DNA of 64,000 bases from Myrica gale (taxonomy: Eukaryota; Streptophyta; Magnoliopsida; Fagales; Myricaceae). The position numbers and the translations under genes are program-made. Shown here piece after piece: positions 1-11,935 of this stretch (the stretch's first letter is position 1; the number at the start of each line of letters is the position of its first letter). The notes beneath the pieces are model-generated. The model was given only the letters and a program-made list of their open reading frames with translations, made no database searches and had not been told where the DNA came from. Location: assembly GCA_963930655.1 (NCBI GenBank), contig OZ005611.1, forward strand, positions 131,501 to 195,500, written 5' to 3'.

Positions 1-1023
1 CACATCAATAGCAAACCTTTTAGTCCAAGAGTCCCTGACGCCATAATCGTTCATCACCCATACCTCAAAAATGGCACCTTCAAACGCATAACATAAAGAC
101 AGAGAAGATCCTAATGCACCAACATTGATCCAAGAAATTTTTTTGACATAATCGTTACCTAAGTGGCTGGGAGGCAAAACCGGTTGAAATTTCTTTGAGT
201 CCATATCAAATGAATATATCAGTTCAGAACTTCTAGAGCTATCAGTGATCCAATGAAGAGCACCATTCACAAACGGATCAAAGGATGGGCCCCGAGGCTT
301 GGAATTGGAATTGCTTGCTGTGTTCTCAATTATCCTCCAAGACTGCTTACCCAGTGTGTATACCTCGGCCACCATCTTATTGGATTGCAACACAAAGCGA
401 ACAATCCTGTATCGCTTAGCCTTTGGACAAAACCCAAATCCAGAATAACCAAGATACTGTCCACCCGATTTAGGAGAAGGCGGGGGTGGAAGAGTCTCGA
501 GCTCACCCAAAATTGGATTACAAACAAAATACTTGGGCAGAGTGGGCGACCCAGAATATAAACAAAGAAACCCATTACAGGAATTCACCAACTCAACCTT
601 ATGGTTGAGTTGAATAAGCTTTTTCAAGTCGCCATTGTCCAAGGCGCGCTGCTGGCGATGATGATTTGGAAGACCAACAGTAGTACGCGGTAACGACGCG
701 GTTGGCTCGGAGGAGTGATCATGAAGACGACCCAAACACGATGATGATGAAAGGGAAGCAGTGAAGCAAGATGAATCGAGGTCCATACAGTAGAGGCATG
801 CGGAAAGGTTGAAGCTTTGGCAAAGGACGAAAGAGGTGGGAGCCCTTGACAAGTAAAGTTGGGCAAAGTAGGGATCCGTGAGTAAAGAGCGGAAGGCTTT
901 GCAGACGCAGCGGCAGCGCAAAATGGACTGGAAGGGTAGATTTGCAAGGACGTCAAAGATGATCTTATCAGGGAGGTCCAAGATTCTGAACCCTAGACTT
1001 AGCTCAAGTTGTTGATCTTCCAT
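1..1023 (-). CDS. F-box protein with F-box-associated (FBA) domain, 3' part outside window
   Basis: A single open frame runs from an ATG at 1023 to the window edge: 341 codons, no stop, no intron. Residues about 11-60 form an F-box (FRILDLPDKIIFDVLANLPF, then LRCRCVCKAFRSLLTDPYF). The rest has the pattern of plant F-box-associated domains: LVNSCNGFLCL, then YFVCNPILGE, then YLGYSGFGFCP, and VNGALHWITD. F-box proteins bind SKP1 and act as substrate adaptors of SCF ubiquitin ligases; the substrate of this one cannot be told. The start was chosen because the F-box follows it closely and there is no upstream in-frame extension of note. The gene is divergent from PEX4, with a hAT element in the intergenic gap. 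The C-terminus lies outside the window. Single-exon structure is common in this family. Confidence 0.88.
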   Translation of the reverse strand, partial: MEDQQLELSLGFRILDLPDKIIFDVLANLPFQSILRCRCVCKAFRSLLTDPYFAQLYLSRAPTSFVLCQSFNLSACLYCMDLDSSCFTASLSSSSCLGRLHDHSSEPTASLPRTTVGLPNHHRQQRALDNGDLKKLIQLNHKVELVNSCNGFLCLYSGSPTLPKYFVCNPILGELETLPPPPSPKSGGQYLGYSGFGFCPKAKRYRIVRFVLQSNKMVAEVYTLGKQSWRIIENTASNSNSKPRGPSFDPFVNGALHWITDSSRSSELIYSFDMDSKKFQPVLPPSHLGNDYVKKISWINVGALGSSLSLCYAFEGAIFEVWVMNDYGVRDSWTKRFAIDV

Positions 1024-1384
1024 TTTGAGGCGCTTTTGGGATGCATGGGATATAATTCGTTGGTGAAGGCTAACATTTACCATGGCCGATTGGCGAAGGC
1101 CCTCGCAGTGAGATATGGCGTGGGATTTAAGCGGGGTGTAGAGACCAAAGAGACAACAGTCGGTTTTGATCTAGGGATTGCAGCTTTCTTTTTTCTGGGA
1201 TTTATATTTTCCTTCTTTTTTCTTTTTTCACGGCCTCGCGGGGTTGTTTGGTCTTTCTCATGATAATGGTAAAACGTGGTAGATGGCCATTGGCTAGAGA
1301 CTAGATGCACAAGAGGATGTTGTGCACCACCCCGGAAAAAAAAAAGAAAAGAGAGAGAGAGAGAGAGGAGGGTAATGATATAGT
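1024..1384. other. Promoter side of the F-box gene; GA microsatellite
   Basis: No coding signal. An A-rich run followed by a short GA repeat (about 1350-1367) is the only recognisable structure. The stretch is the upstream region of the F-box gene, up to the hAT element. Confidence 0.5.
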
Positions 1385-3018
1385 TAGGGGTGAATAGCGG
1401 ACTAGTCGGAAGCGGAATTTGGTATTCCGACATCCGGTCCGCTAACTAGCGGATGGCCAAAATCGACTCCACTTTCGCTTCCGACTCTTACCGGACTTAG
1501 CGGAATTACGACAACTTTTTGGTCCATTTAAGCATTTTTTACAACAAATAAAAATTTTACTCATTCATCACAATTCACAAATAAAATCCTAAAACATATA
1601 ATTGATAAACAAGTGTAAAAATAAATCTCAAATCAAACTTGAAATAACAAAATATTACAATACAATTGGTGAGATACCAATTGTAGGTGTAGTCGTAGAG
1701 GTAGGGGTATGTAAATTGGGACTAGTTAATTGCGAAGATGCAATTGAAGTTTGATGATCCATCTGAAAGAAAGACATAATATACACAGGTTGTGTTTGTG
1801 TTGTAAAATGTTGGGTATGAGAATATGTGTTGGTATTGGGTTTAGTGAAAAGGTGAAGAGAGAGGTAATTTTTTATAATTTTTGTAATTTTTTATATTTT
1901 TTATGGGAGAGAGAGATTATATTGGAGTATTTTATTATGAGAGAGATAAAATGTTGGGGATAATTGAGAGTGCAAACGCAGCCACAATTGTACCAGAATA
2001 TTATTTCAGTAAATTACAGTCAAATTGTGAGAAGTAACAGAATTAACAATACTACATATTGTTCACAATCTAATCTGTTTAAACACCAACTATATTAGAT
2101 ATAGTAAATCTAATCAATTTCTGACCTACCTTTGCACTTCTATATTTCTATTAAAATTTCTTCTAATCTTCAAGATTTTCAAGACCAATGCACAAACCAA
2201 GAAATATTAGAACATAATAAGATAATCAAACAAAGGTAATAAGCACAATCACATCACTTGCCACACAGATTGGTGATGAAGAGAAAGAATTTAACATCAT
2301 ATGAGCAAACATTGCATGACCCGTTCTTAGCTAATTTATTGAAATACAACTCAACTAGTTCTCAAAGGATTTAAAGCAATATATATTTAGGTGGAGTTCT
2401 AAATCAATGCACAAATATTATTTTTTCTATATTATTACAATATATAAAAATATCAATACATACAGTATTGTCGTTCCTAACTTCCTATCACAAACATTCA
2501 AGAGAGAGAGGGGCTCACGAGTCCACAACGGTGGCGGGGAGCGGCAGCCTGCAGGAAGGCCAAGGGGTGGGATTTGGGATTTGTTTGCAGGAAGGGAGAG
2601 TCGGGAAGGGGAAGGGGAGTTGCCGACTTAAAGAGAGAGAGAGAGGGGCTCACGAAGGCGACGGGGAGCGGCAGCCTGCAGGAAGGTAGAGGGGGTGGGG
2701 TTTGGGAAGAGTCAGGAAGGGGAAGGGCCGAAGGGGAAGGGGAAGGGAGTTAGGGTTTCATAAAACCCATGGATCAAAACGGACGGTTATGTTATTTTTT
2801 AAAAAAAAAATCCTTAAAACAGAATAACGTCATTTAGATAATTGGTTAAAAAAAAAGGCGGAAAACCGAACCGACGGAAAACTCCGATTCCGGTTCCGCT
2901 TCCGTCAGACGCCAAAATTCACCTCCGGCTCCAGTTCCTGTAACAGCCGGATCTCCTCTTCTCGGAACCGGTGACAGAAACGGATCCGGAGCTACGCCAA
3001 ACCGGAATTACACCCCTA
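1385..3018. mobile_element. Non-autonomous hAT-type DNA transposon, 1634 bp
   Basis: The ends are inverted: TAGGGGTGAATAGCGG at the left and, on the other strand, TAGGGGTGTAATTCCGG at the right. The flanking 8-mers are GATATAGT (1377-1384) and GTTACAGT (3019-3026), which match at 6 of 8 positions, as expected for an old 8-bp hAT target-site duplication. Subterminal regions are rich in CGGA/TCCG motifs on both sides. There is no transposase frame inside. A MITE-like segment is nested at about 1779-1978 and GA-rich direct repeats lie at about 2500-2700. It sits between the F-box gene and PEX4. Confidence 0.75.
1779..1978. mobile_element. MITE-like segment nested in the hAT element
   Basis: This AT-rich 200-bp segment resembles those at 9905-10105 and 14313-14513: GTGTTTGTGTTGTAAAAT at one end and a complementary tail ending in GCAAACGCA at the other, with shared interior words such as GGGTTTAGTGAAAAGGTGAAG. 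The inverted ends are diverged, so the limits are approximate. Confidence 0.5.
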
Positions 3019-3026
3019 GTTACAGT

Positions 3027-3912
3027 CAATGAGTCATTGTTATTTCTGTTGGTTAAAAAAGTCATTAGCAATTTGCTGCCCTCCGGTGTCGGAAACGCAT
3101 CTCTCTCTCTCTGTCCGTCCCTGTCATCGATCACCGACAGTTTCTCAGGCGACGGCACGACTTATAGCCATATTTCGTTCTGATCGGCTTTCTAACACCA
3201 AATCCACCCGTCCAGAAGGTATGGATAGCGAACCAGCCGCAATCAATCATTCATCATGGGGCTTTTCTCTTCCGGATACGGAGCCTTTCTCAGCATCTCT
3301 CGGAGAGACCGAGACCGAAAGAGGCTCCCTGGATCTTTATATTCCTTTTGTATAGGGCTTTAATTACTGCCATGGTCTATACCTTTTCCTTTTTTTCTTT
3401 TTTACTGCTCTCATCTTGTTGTACCCTCTTCTCGAGTAAATATGGTTATTAAACACAGCTCCCCTATGTTGGTTGGTGGTGGTGGTGGTGACGTCGAGAG
3501 CTAGAAAGAAATTCAATTGACTGCTAATATCGGTTTTTCTCTAGTCCTAGCTGCTGAAACTTTTTGAGGTTCAGAAATGTGCTCCCCAACCTGCAATTAA
3601 GAAACACACAGACAGGCTCTTGTATTTTCTCCGCAACTACGACAGGCTTGTTTACTGTGATTTGTGCGTGTGGTGTTAAGATTCCCTTTATAAGTCCTTC
3701 GAACTTAATCAATGATAGATATTAGGAGACTTGATTCGATCTTGCGCAAAGGTTGGCACTGCAGTCGCCTTCTACCACAGTCCCCAAGTAGCATTACTAT
3801 TTCAATCCTATGTGTTCAAATTGCAGTCTTATTGGTTTCTCTATTGCCTTGTCTTTGGTTTATGCTTAGGTTTCGGCTCCTGACACAAATTTGGTTGGTA
3901 AGGACAAGCAAA
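3027..3912 (+). promoter_or_regulatory. Upstream region and probable leader of PEX4
   Basis: No conserved coding frame was found. A CT-rich tract at 3100-3125 and TATA-poor sequence precede the PEX4 start. The first coding exon has only two codons, so a non-coding leader exon with its own intron in this interval is likely. That is inference; the splice sites cannot be fixed without transcripts. Confidence 0.4.
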
Positions 3913-6626
3913 ATGCAGGTTAGCCACTACAGATCAAATTCAATTTCTTTCTCCTCTGTTTTTTTTTTGAGGGTTACGTGTAAGTGTTCTATTGTTGGTA
4001 GATAGGGGACACTTGATATACTGTTCGTTGATAGGCTCTATTTCCGTTTCTATGTGAAAGCTATTTTAGCAAGTAGGTCCATGTCATGGCGCTTTTCTTG
4101 AACTCGTATGACCTCCATCTTCTGTCCATGAACATGTGGAAGATATGGGTCTAGACTAGTGTGTCCATTATGCAGATTTCTTATCCTGCAGGCTTCAAGA
4201 GCAAGGCTTTTCAAAGAATACAAAGAGGTGCAACGAGAGAAAGCAGCTGATCCGGATATTCAGTTATCTTGTGATGATTCCAATATATTCAAATGGACTG
4301 CTCTTATCAAGGCAAGCTCCGTTATCTATGAAGAGAAATGGTGGATTATGTTTTGTTTTTGATTGGTTTGCCTTATTCAGGGACCGTCAGAGACACCTTA
4401 CGAGGGTGGTGTTTTCCAGCTTGCTTTTGCTGTTCCTGAGCAGTATCCTTTGCAACCTCCCCAAGTGAGGTTCTTAACAAAAATATTTCATCCAAATGTC
4501 CATTTTAAGGTATATTTTTTCTGATCTTTATATGATACAATCCTTTACAGATCCTTTGGTGTATACATGGACTCATTGGCACTTGGCAGTCACATGCATG
4601 CAAACATGCACTATATTGTATATGGTTCTTTTCCACCTTAAATTCATTGACAATCACTACGAAGCCAACATGCAGAATGTAGGAGCAGTATATGTTGAAC
4701 CTTTGTGTCTGTATACTATATGGTTTTTCTCTCTTCCTGAATAAATGGTGGTGATATTAAAAATAAGGTTTCAATCATACACGGTTAGCTGGCAGAAAAG
4801 GCTGTTAGGGATTATCCTAAAACTGCTGAAGCGCTTGTGAGGTGCTGAGCAAAGTTATGCCTTTTTTTTGTTAGATGAATCGCAGGAAATTCAGTGGAAA
4901 ATTTGAATGCTCTATGTCAACAAGTTTCCAAAATTAATTTAAATTTTACAATGTCTAAATTTAGGACTTAAATGAGAGTGATCAGGCGATTATTGCTGTT
5001 CATTCCTGGAAGTAAGATCAGTAAAAACAAGGTTAATAATTTGTTCTTTGTTGATAACTAAAACTGAGCTATAAAGCTTGCTAGATCCTGTTGATTGTAA
5101 TATTTTAGAATATTTCAAAAAGCCTATCCAAAATCTGTATTGGCCTAGCGATTGGTGATCTTGAAATATGCTAATCTTCTGGTGAAACATAGGCATTGTA
5201 GGGTAATAACTGAAGTTGAAGATTTGGGTTTAATACCATGTTGCTAGCCCATTTAGTTGGCTGTAACGTATTGTAAACTATGTTTCTCCTGCAGACTGGA
5301 GAGATTTGCCTTGATATCTTGAAGAATGCATGGAGCCCAGCTTGGACACTCCAATCCGTTTGTAGGGCTATAATCGCATTGATGGCCCACCCAGAACCTG
5401 ATAGCCCACTAAACTGTGATTCAGGTAATGTTCTGTAAGTTTATGCATTATTCGTGCCTCTGTTCCAATGAAGCTATGAGATTCTAAAATGATAATTGGT
5501 TCTAAAGAGCTTCTTCGTTTTTCCTTCTCTCTCTCTCTCTATCTTTTTGGAAGAGAAAAGGGGGGGGGTTGTTGGTTTAGCCAACTCAAGGCTATGAACT
5601 TAAGATTTTGAACGCGTTGATGGATGTGAGTTTGAGATGTGCTTATTAGAGGCAATTTTTTGGGGACTTTTCTTAAAGACTGGAATGCTTATTTTGGGGC
5701 TGAGAAAAGTTTCAAAATATTACATCTTTTCTTTGTTTCAGTGACTCTTCTTGCCCACTGTTGTTGGCAGTTTGCCTTCTCTTGGCATCTCCAGCAGTCC
5801 TGAGGGAGCTGGGATGTTAACTTATTTTTTCCTTTCTTTTCTAATTACCAGTTTTTGACTCCTTTGAATTTGTTTTCGTCTTTTGTGGAGTTGGAACTCC
5901 TGTCGAATGCTTTATCAGATGGACAAAATCCCGTTTTAGAGCCCTGTTTCTATCCATTATTTCTCATGGCCTAGGAAGTTGTTTTGTGATTAAGTTCTGC
6001 TTGATCACAGGATATTCCTATCTGCAATTTTGACATGTGAGCTTGGTTGGGGTTTGACGTTGCAGATTCAAATCCTGTAGTGTGACATTTTCCAACCCAA
6101 AAAAAGTAAGAAAACATGTAGTGTGATAGGTTACCATTTTGGGTTAGAGGAGAATTGAATAGCCGATGCTATTAAGGTTGCTTCAGTAGGATTTCAAACC
6201 TCGGTTTGATTGTGATAATTTGTCAGCGATATAGTCTTGTAGATGCCATTGCCTTTTCCACGTTGATTATTATATGCGAGAAACTGCTTGACATCCAAAA
6301 AAGTAAAAATATGCAAACTTCTCATGCCAACTAACATAAAGGTGGTTACCAAAAGAAATATGCTATCGTAAAGATAAATGGACAGGCCCCCGCCCCCTCA
6401 TCCATGTACTCAATGCATGAATCATGACTTAATAGAGGAAGATAAATGCTTGTTGGTTTGGCGTTCTGCATTGGACTTTGAGGTATAACTCTCACTCGTG
6501 GTGTTAATTTGGATGGCGTCACTTTTGCCTGGACCAGGTAATCTGTTGCGGTCTGGCGATATTAAGGGATTCCAATCCATGGCAAGGATGTATACTAGGC
6601 TTGCAGCCATGCCCAAGAAAGGATGA
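3913..6626 (+). CDS. PEX4: PEX4, peroxisomal ubiquitin-conjugating enzyme (E2)
   Basis: Five coding exons (3913-3918, 4192-4311, 4381-4509, 5295-5424, 6538-6626) give 474 nt, or 157 aa, the same length as Arabidopsis PEX4/UBC21. The UBC fold is clear: [18 protein letters not shown] at the start, the HPN motif at residues 79-81, and the catalytic cysteine at 90 in [12 protein letters not shown]. The last exon ends in LAAMPKKG followed by TGA. In the family, PEX4 is anchored at the peroxisome by PEX22 and monoubiquitinates the import receptor PEX5 for recycling. Intron phases are 0, 0, 0, 1. Exon 1 encodes only Met-Gln, so the start rests on the downstream match and on the exact family length. 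Intron 2 begins with GC rather than GT (see separate entry). The frame is intact throughout. Confidence 0.95.
4312..4380 (+). other. GC-AG intron in PEX4 (intron 2)
   Basis: The exon ends ATCAAG and the intron begins GCAAGC; the acceptor is TTATTCAG. The split falls between TALIK and GPSETPYEG, which are contiguous in the family. No GT nearby keeps the frame. Confidence 0.85.
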
Positions 6627-9262
6627 ATTGCGGGAGAGCTGCCTACTCGCACGGTATTGAGCGTCGTCTGTTGTATCACTGGAATGCAAGGGAAGGAAAA
6701 GTGGGATGCAGTTGTAGAAATCAGAAATCCTTAAATTGTTAAACGAACAGCCCCTAAAGGTACAAAACCAGAAATCTTTTTTTTTGTTGTTGTTTTTCTT
6801 CTGGCTAAGGGGTCCGTATGTTGTACGCCAGCCATACGAGAGCCATTAGGGGAGAAAAAACAACATAGTTAGTGCACTAACTCAAATCAGTTCTTTCACG
6901 AAATTTTTCGTCCGGCTAACATAGGAGCACTCCTACTCAGAAATGGAAGAGCCAATTTCTTTCTTTAGGGTCAAAGTGATAAATAAATATATTTTTTAAA
7001 AAAAAAAAAGGAATGGTTTAGCTCAGTTAACAACTGAGCAATCAGGGTAAGGCACCACCTTACTGTAAGAGTATAAAAAAACTTTAAAGCAAAGTATTCT
7101 TGCAACTAGGGAGCGTTTGTTTGTTAAAATTTGACGAATTATTTTTAAAATTTTAGAAATATTTAAATATTAAGATTTATTTAAGTTTGTTAAAAGTTTT
7201 AAAAATATATATATATATATATAATATATGTTAAACTTTTTACAAACTCAAATATATATGTGTGTGTGTTAAAAGTTTTGGAATGTATTTATTTTATTCG
7301 AAAGTTTTATATTTAGAATGTTAAATAAATAAATGTCACTTAAAAAAAAGTTAGTCAAGGTTAAGAAAAAAAAATGAAAAAGAAAGAAAGTCAAGATAAG
7401 TTTTTGGTCGTTTTTTTCTCATCGTGGCCTGAAGGAAAGAAGAGGCCAGGGGAAAGACACGTGGTCAATAACCGGGGTCAGACAACGAACCAGGTGGATG
7501 GGACAAAGACAAAAAAGTAGATGAGACCTTTTCTCGAAAAACTCCGAATCCCGAGAAGAGTTGAAGATGGTCCAATTGCAACATCTGTAGAACCAATTGC
7601 AAGAGACCCATACAGATGATGAGATGGATGCTAACATTTTCAAAACATTCTGAGAGCACGATCAAGATTTCAATCCTCGTGTTAATCTCACGTGCCACTA
7701 CTCGGGAGTCGGGACGGTCTATTTTTAACTTTTGACCGTCTTTTTTGCCAAGAGCACCCATGCTGCTCCTCCTCATCCCGTAAACGTCAGTTAGTTGTTC
7801 AGTTCAGTCATAATGACGTGGCCCCTCCTCCCATACTTTTTTTTTCTCCTATACTATTTGATATAACATACGACTGCCTGTAAATATACAGGGCATGTTT
7901 TTAATGAGATTTTTAAGATTTGAAATGTGTTTATAATTTGTATGTAATGTTGGAATCATATTGTTATTTATTTAGAAGTTGTTGGTTGAGGTGTAAAAAA
8001 AAAATAATTTTTAAGATTGTTGTTTGTAGATTATTTTTATTGGGAGGAGTGAAAACAATAAAAGGTAAAATAATATTATTTATTATAATTTTGAATTTAT
8101 TTTTTATTACAATATCAATATTTGAAATGTATTTTTTGAAAAATAAAAATAATAAAATAATAAAAGAGATGAGAAGAATAAAACTACAACGACTAATACA
8201 AGAAGAATAACTTTTGCCGCCTGACGCATGAATTTTTGTCTTTTGACGCCTGACTCATAAACTTTGCAAAAAATAAAAAACAAAAGAGAAGAACTTTTGC
8301 AAAAATGTGATTGACGCCTACTGACAAGCTGCAGGCCACAGGGTATTGCAGGGGGAGGAAAAATTTCGGGTGAAATGACCATATCGCCCTCAACCAAAGC
8401 AACAACTTGAGTAAATCATTTGAGGGTATTTTGTCCATTCACATGTATAAGTATTTAATAAGCTAACATGTGGAGGCCATGTGTTTTTTTAAAATTCCAT
8501 TTTACCCTTTAGATTTGATGTACTCAACGCATGACTGGATGATACTTTGATAATTTGACATATGTATGGATAAGGCAAAATCGAAAGCTAATGAAATGCA
8601 TCTTCAATTAAATCATGTTACGTGGGCGTTAGTAGAAGGTTGAATGGGAATTTTAAAAATCCGGCCCAAACAAATACGGCTATAGTTCAGTAAAAGAAAT
8701 GGATGTAGTCGGTATGAACAGGTAGATGGTTGGAATCTACTAAGTGGATCGTCTAAGGGTTGGTGTAGAGATATTCCCGGCAGTGTTTTCCGGATAAAAC
8801 TTGTATAGCGATAACGATTCATCTCTGAAAATTCTAATATAGTTCGTTTGTGTTGGAAGCAATGGAAGAGGTGCTGGCAATTAGAATGAAATTAAAGTGG
8901 ATAGTGAAATTTAAACTAGCGTGTGTTGTATCAAAATTGATTCACTAAATTATGGAGTGAGCTTTTTCAGTAGTCGGTGTAAATTGTGACAAATCTAAAA
9001 TTAATAGAAGAACTATTTTTTAGGTTGATCTTTTAATCGAGTGGGTCGTCTCAAAGAATTGGTCGAGAGACATTCCCAGCAATATTTTATGAATAAAACC
9101 TTTATAATAGCAAATTTCACTTTAAAAACTCATGTAATTGGTCTGTGTTGGAAATAATTGTTGCTTTCCATTAGACTTTATTTTAGAGCTTTATTTGACT
9201 CTTCAGTTATACTCCCTTAAATTTTATTTGAACTTTAAAAAAAATAGTCCAATTGCAATAGT
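6627..9262. other. Intergenic, AT-rich, no gene seen
   Basis: The beginning is PEX4 3' UTR. There is a TA microsatellite at about 7208-7222 followed by a short GT run (7259-7268). Several stretches contain TTAAAATTTT and TGTTTGTT words typical of the local MITE families (about 7110-7330 and 7890-8200), but I could not pair their ends. All open frames are short and unlike known proteins. Confidence 0.5.
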
Positions 9263-9425
9263 ATTGTTAGCCGTGTTTGTTAGCCAAAATTTTAGAAAAC
9301 CTCAAACTTAATATAATAATTATAAAATATTCTCTCTTCTCGTCAAATTATATTTTCTATTATAATAAATATAAAAATTTTATTTAAATTATCTTTTTTT
9401 ATATATTTTTCAACAATTGCAATAC
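9263..9425. mobile_element. Partial MITE, same family as 14313-14513
   Basis: One end reads GTGTTTGTTAGCCAAAATTT, and the interior TACTATAATAAATATAAA-type word and poly-pyrimidine stretch match the element in MMT intron 8. The other end is missing, and the 9432-9738 element adjoins it. Confidence 0.4.
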
Positions 9426-9431
9426 ACTATA

Positions 9432-9738
9432 GGGATATGTTCGTTTTCACACTTTTTTCAGGATTCTAAGTATATTCACAAAACTACCACCGAACATATT
9501 CATAATTCAAACATAAACACCAATACATTTTACACAATCTCCAACAATTTTTTATTTTTTATTCAACATAAATTTTCTCTCTTTATATTTTTTCACATAA
9601 CTCCAATATTTTTTTATTAAAAAATTACATCAAATCATTTATTTCTCCACTTTACACAAACACTAATAAAACACTATTCAACATAAATATTCACAACTTC
9701 TCTAAAATCCTATATTTTTACTCAAAACGAACATAACC
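9432..9738. mobile_element. MITE of about 305 bp with ATGTTCGTTTT inverted ends
   Basis: The left end has ATATGTTCGTTTTCACAC and the right end, on the other strand, has GGTTATGTTCGTTTTGAG. The interior is AT-rich and non-coding. A TA target duplication is possible but not certain. Confidence 0.5.
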
Positions 9739-9904
9739 TAGAAGTTAGAGTAGACTTATTTTTTTGTTTCATTTAGGGTATTTTCGTTTGGTTAAAAATT
9801 TTAAAATTTGAATATAACCTTCTAAATTTATATTTCTAACATTACTACTACATTCATATCAATACAATTCAATATTATATTTTTTATACACGTAAATACA
9901 ACTC

Positions 9905-10105
9905 AACAAAGGTTGTGTTTGTGTTGTAAAATTTTAGTGTTGTTAAAATTTTAGGTATTGGGTTTAGTGAAAAAGTGAAGAGAGATGTAATTTTTTATAT
10001 TTTTTGTAGTAAATAGTAATGATTTGATGGGGAGAGAGATTATATTGTAATATTTAATTGTGTTAAAATTTTAGAGGGGGTAAAATTTTGATACACAAAC
10101 GCACC
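9905..10105. mobile_element. MITE-like element related to 1779-1978
   Basis: It runs from GGTTGTGTTTGTGTTGTA to GATACACAAACGCACC and shares most of its interior words with the segment nested in the hAT element. It is non-coding. Confidence 0.45.
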
Positions 10106-10248
10106 CTTTGACCTTTATACCCATACCAATAAAACTAAAAAATTAATTAAATATTCACAATATTATTGAAATTCTTAAAATTTTATCGCCATTATTTAAC
10201 AGTAGATAACATTTTCTTTTCAAAAAACGAGAAAGATCCTTTCCAGTA

Positions 10249-11170
10249 TTTTTTTTTTCTAAATAAACGTGAAATTCATTTCACAGGATAACAAACACAA
10301 GTGCTGAAGACAGACAGCCCTGCAAGGCTGGATACAAAGAACAAAAACTTACAACCAAATACAACAGCACATAAAGCCCTACGGGCGTTACATCGAATGG
10401 CCCTAAAGGCCAGGTTCCAAATGGCCATCGAGGCCTCAACATGACGGATGCAAAGATCCGTAGATTCAACGCGGGCCAAAGACCCGTCAATAACACCGCC
10501 AAAAACGACGGTCTGCGAACAAGAAACCGACACCTCCGAGAGACAATCTGCACCAGCACAAATGGGCAACAAGGCCCATGACAAAACATGGCGACTGAGC
10601 AAGAGACAAACCACCGGTACAGCAAAGCCGCCGACGCTGGGGTCACCTGGTGCACCATCCCACAACATCCTGCAGAAATAAAAATCACACACAAGAAAAA
10701 CAGAGCACAACACACGGGAAAAAGCACCACGGGCCGAGAAAACAACCCGAGCCGCCCAAACAGAGCCACAAAAGGGAGGCGCGTGGCCCACACGCGCGCA
10801 CGCGTGGCCGCGCGTGGAGGAGCACGCGCCGTCCGACGGCGAACGGATCGAGCCCGATAAGACCGCCCTGAGCTGTTGAGCCTGTCCCTTTGGCGCGTGG
10901 TCACCAACGACTGGCAAGAACGCCGGGATCTGGCTTGGAAACTCGCCACGGAGAGGGACCAAAATGGAGAGGAGAAAAGGAGGAAAAGTCGAAATCCGGC
11001 TAAGACACATGGAGGAGAGGGATGGAGGGGGGGCGGCGGGAAGAGCAGGGGCTCCTCCCGGCGCCAGAAGGAGAGAGGGGGAAGGGATTTCAGGCGAAGA
11101 GAAGCTGAGGCTTCTAGAGAGAGGGCAGACGCTCTCTCTCTAGACGAGTTGAGGAGTAGTGCCCGTCCAA
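10249..11170 (-). mobile_element. Poly-A retroposon (non-LTR) upstream of MMT
   Basis: A perfect 17-bp direct repeat, AAAGATCCTTTCCAGTA, flanks the element at 10232-10248 and 11171-11187. Just inside the left copy is a poly-T run followed by CTAAATAAACGTGAAATTC, which is the poly-A tail and 3' end on the minus strand. The body is about 920 bp and GC-rich at its 5' end, with CT-rich leader sequence. Frames of 314 and 244 codons on the minus strand have no recognisable domain and look like low-complexity by-products. A perfect long target-site duplication and a terminal A-tract indicate target-primed insertion and a young age. It is probably a deleted LINE derivative or a SINE-like element mobilised in trans. 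It lies about 300 bp upstream of the MMT start codon. Confidence 0.8.
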
Positions 11171-11187
11171 AAAGATCCTTTCCAGTA

Positions 11188-11485
11188 GGACGAAGAGAAA
11201 TAATAATTAAAAGAAAAGGGGACATTTTACTGGAAGAAGCAAAAAAGGTGAGGTCAGTTCAAAACGTAGCCCTGTGGCTGAGTGTGTCTACGAGAGGACT
11301 GATGTTATCGTCAACGCCGCTGATCACCATTTGCTTTGGTTTGCACACTTGAAAACACATATAAGTGTTACGGTAGTATGTGAAGAAAGCTTTTACCGGG
11401 AGGGGAAACAAACAAAGAACTACCTTTCCCCTGTTTTTCCTTCTCTGTTTCTGCTTTAGTCTGAACGAGAGTGAGATAGATAGTA
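11188..11485 (+). promoter_or_regulatory. Proximal promoter and leader of MMT
   Basis: About 300 bp separate the retroposon target repeat from the MMT start codon. No clear TATA box or coding signal was seen. The retroposon therefore separates this short proximal piece from the older upstream sequence. Confidence 0.4.
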
Positions 11486-11888
11486 ATGGGGCTTACGGTG
11501 GAAGAGTTCTTGAAGGAGTGCGAGCAGTCTGGTGATGCCGCCTACGCTGCATTCAGATCCGTGTTGGAGCGCCTCGAGGATCCGACCACCCGTGTGGAGG
11601 CCCGGATCTTCCTCTCCCATCTCCAGAAACGCTTAGCCTCCTCCCATTCCAAAGACGCTACCTCCGCCGCCGATCAATGCTTCCACACTTACCATTTCCG
11701 CATCGAGGACATCCTCCTCGATCAGTTTCAAGGTATTTTCCCCCGAACACCCCGCCCCCAAATTTCTTGGAGTTCTACGCCCTACGGAATGCACGTGGAC
11801 GAACCTGTCGAACCGCCCAACTTCGTGCTTGCAATTTTCTGGTTTTTGTTGTTGTTTCTTTCTGGATTTTATTGTGCGATATTGCCCA

Positions 11889-11935
<47 letters not shown>

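Noticed and set aside
7010-7060. tRNA-like words (TTAGCTCAGTTAACAACTGAG)
   Set aside because: It resembles a D-arm, but there is no matching acceptor stem, anticodon arm or T-arm at the right spacing.
10276-11225. Long minus-strand frames of 314 and 244 codons
   Set aside because: They lie almost wholly inside a retroposon bounded by target duplications, overlap each other in different frames, and show only arginine/leucine/proline-rich low-complexity sequence with no domain.
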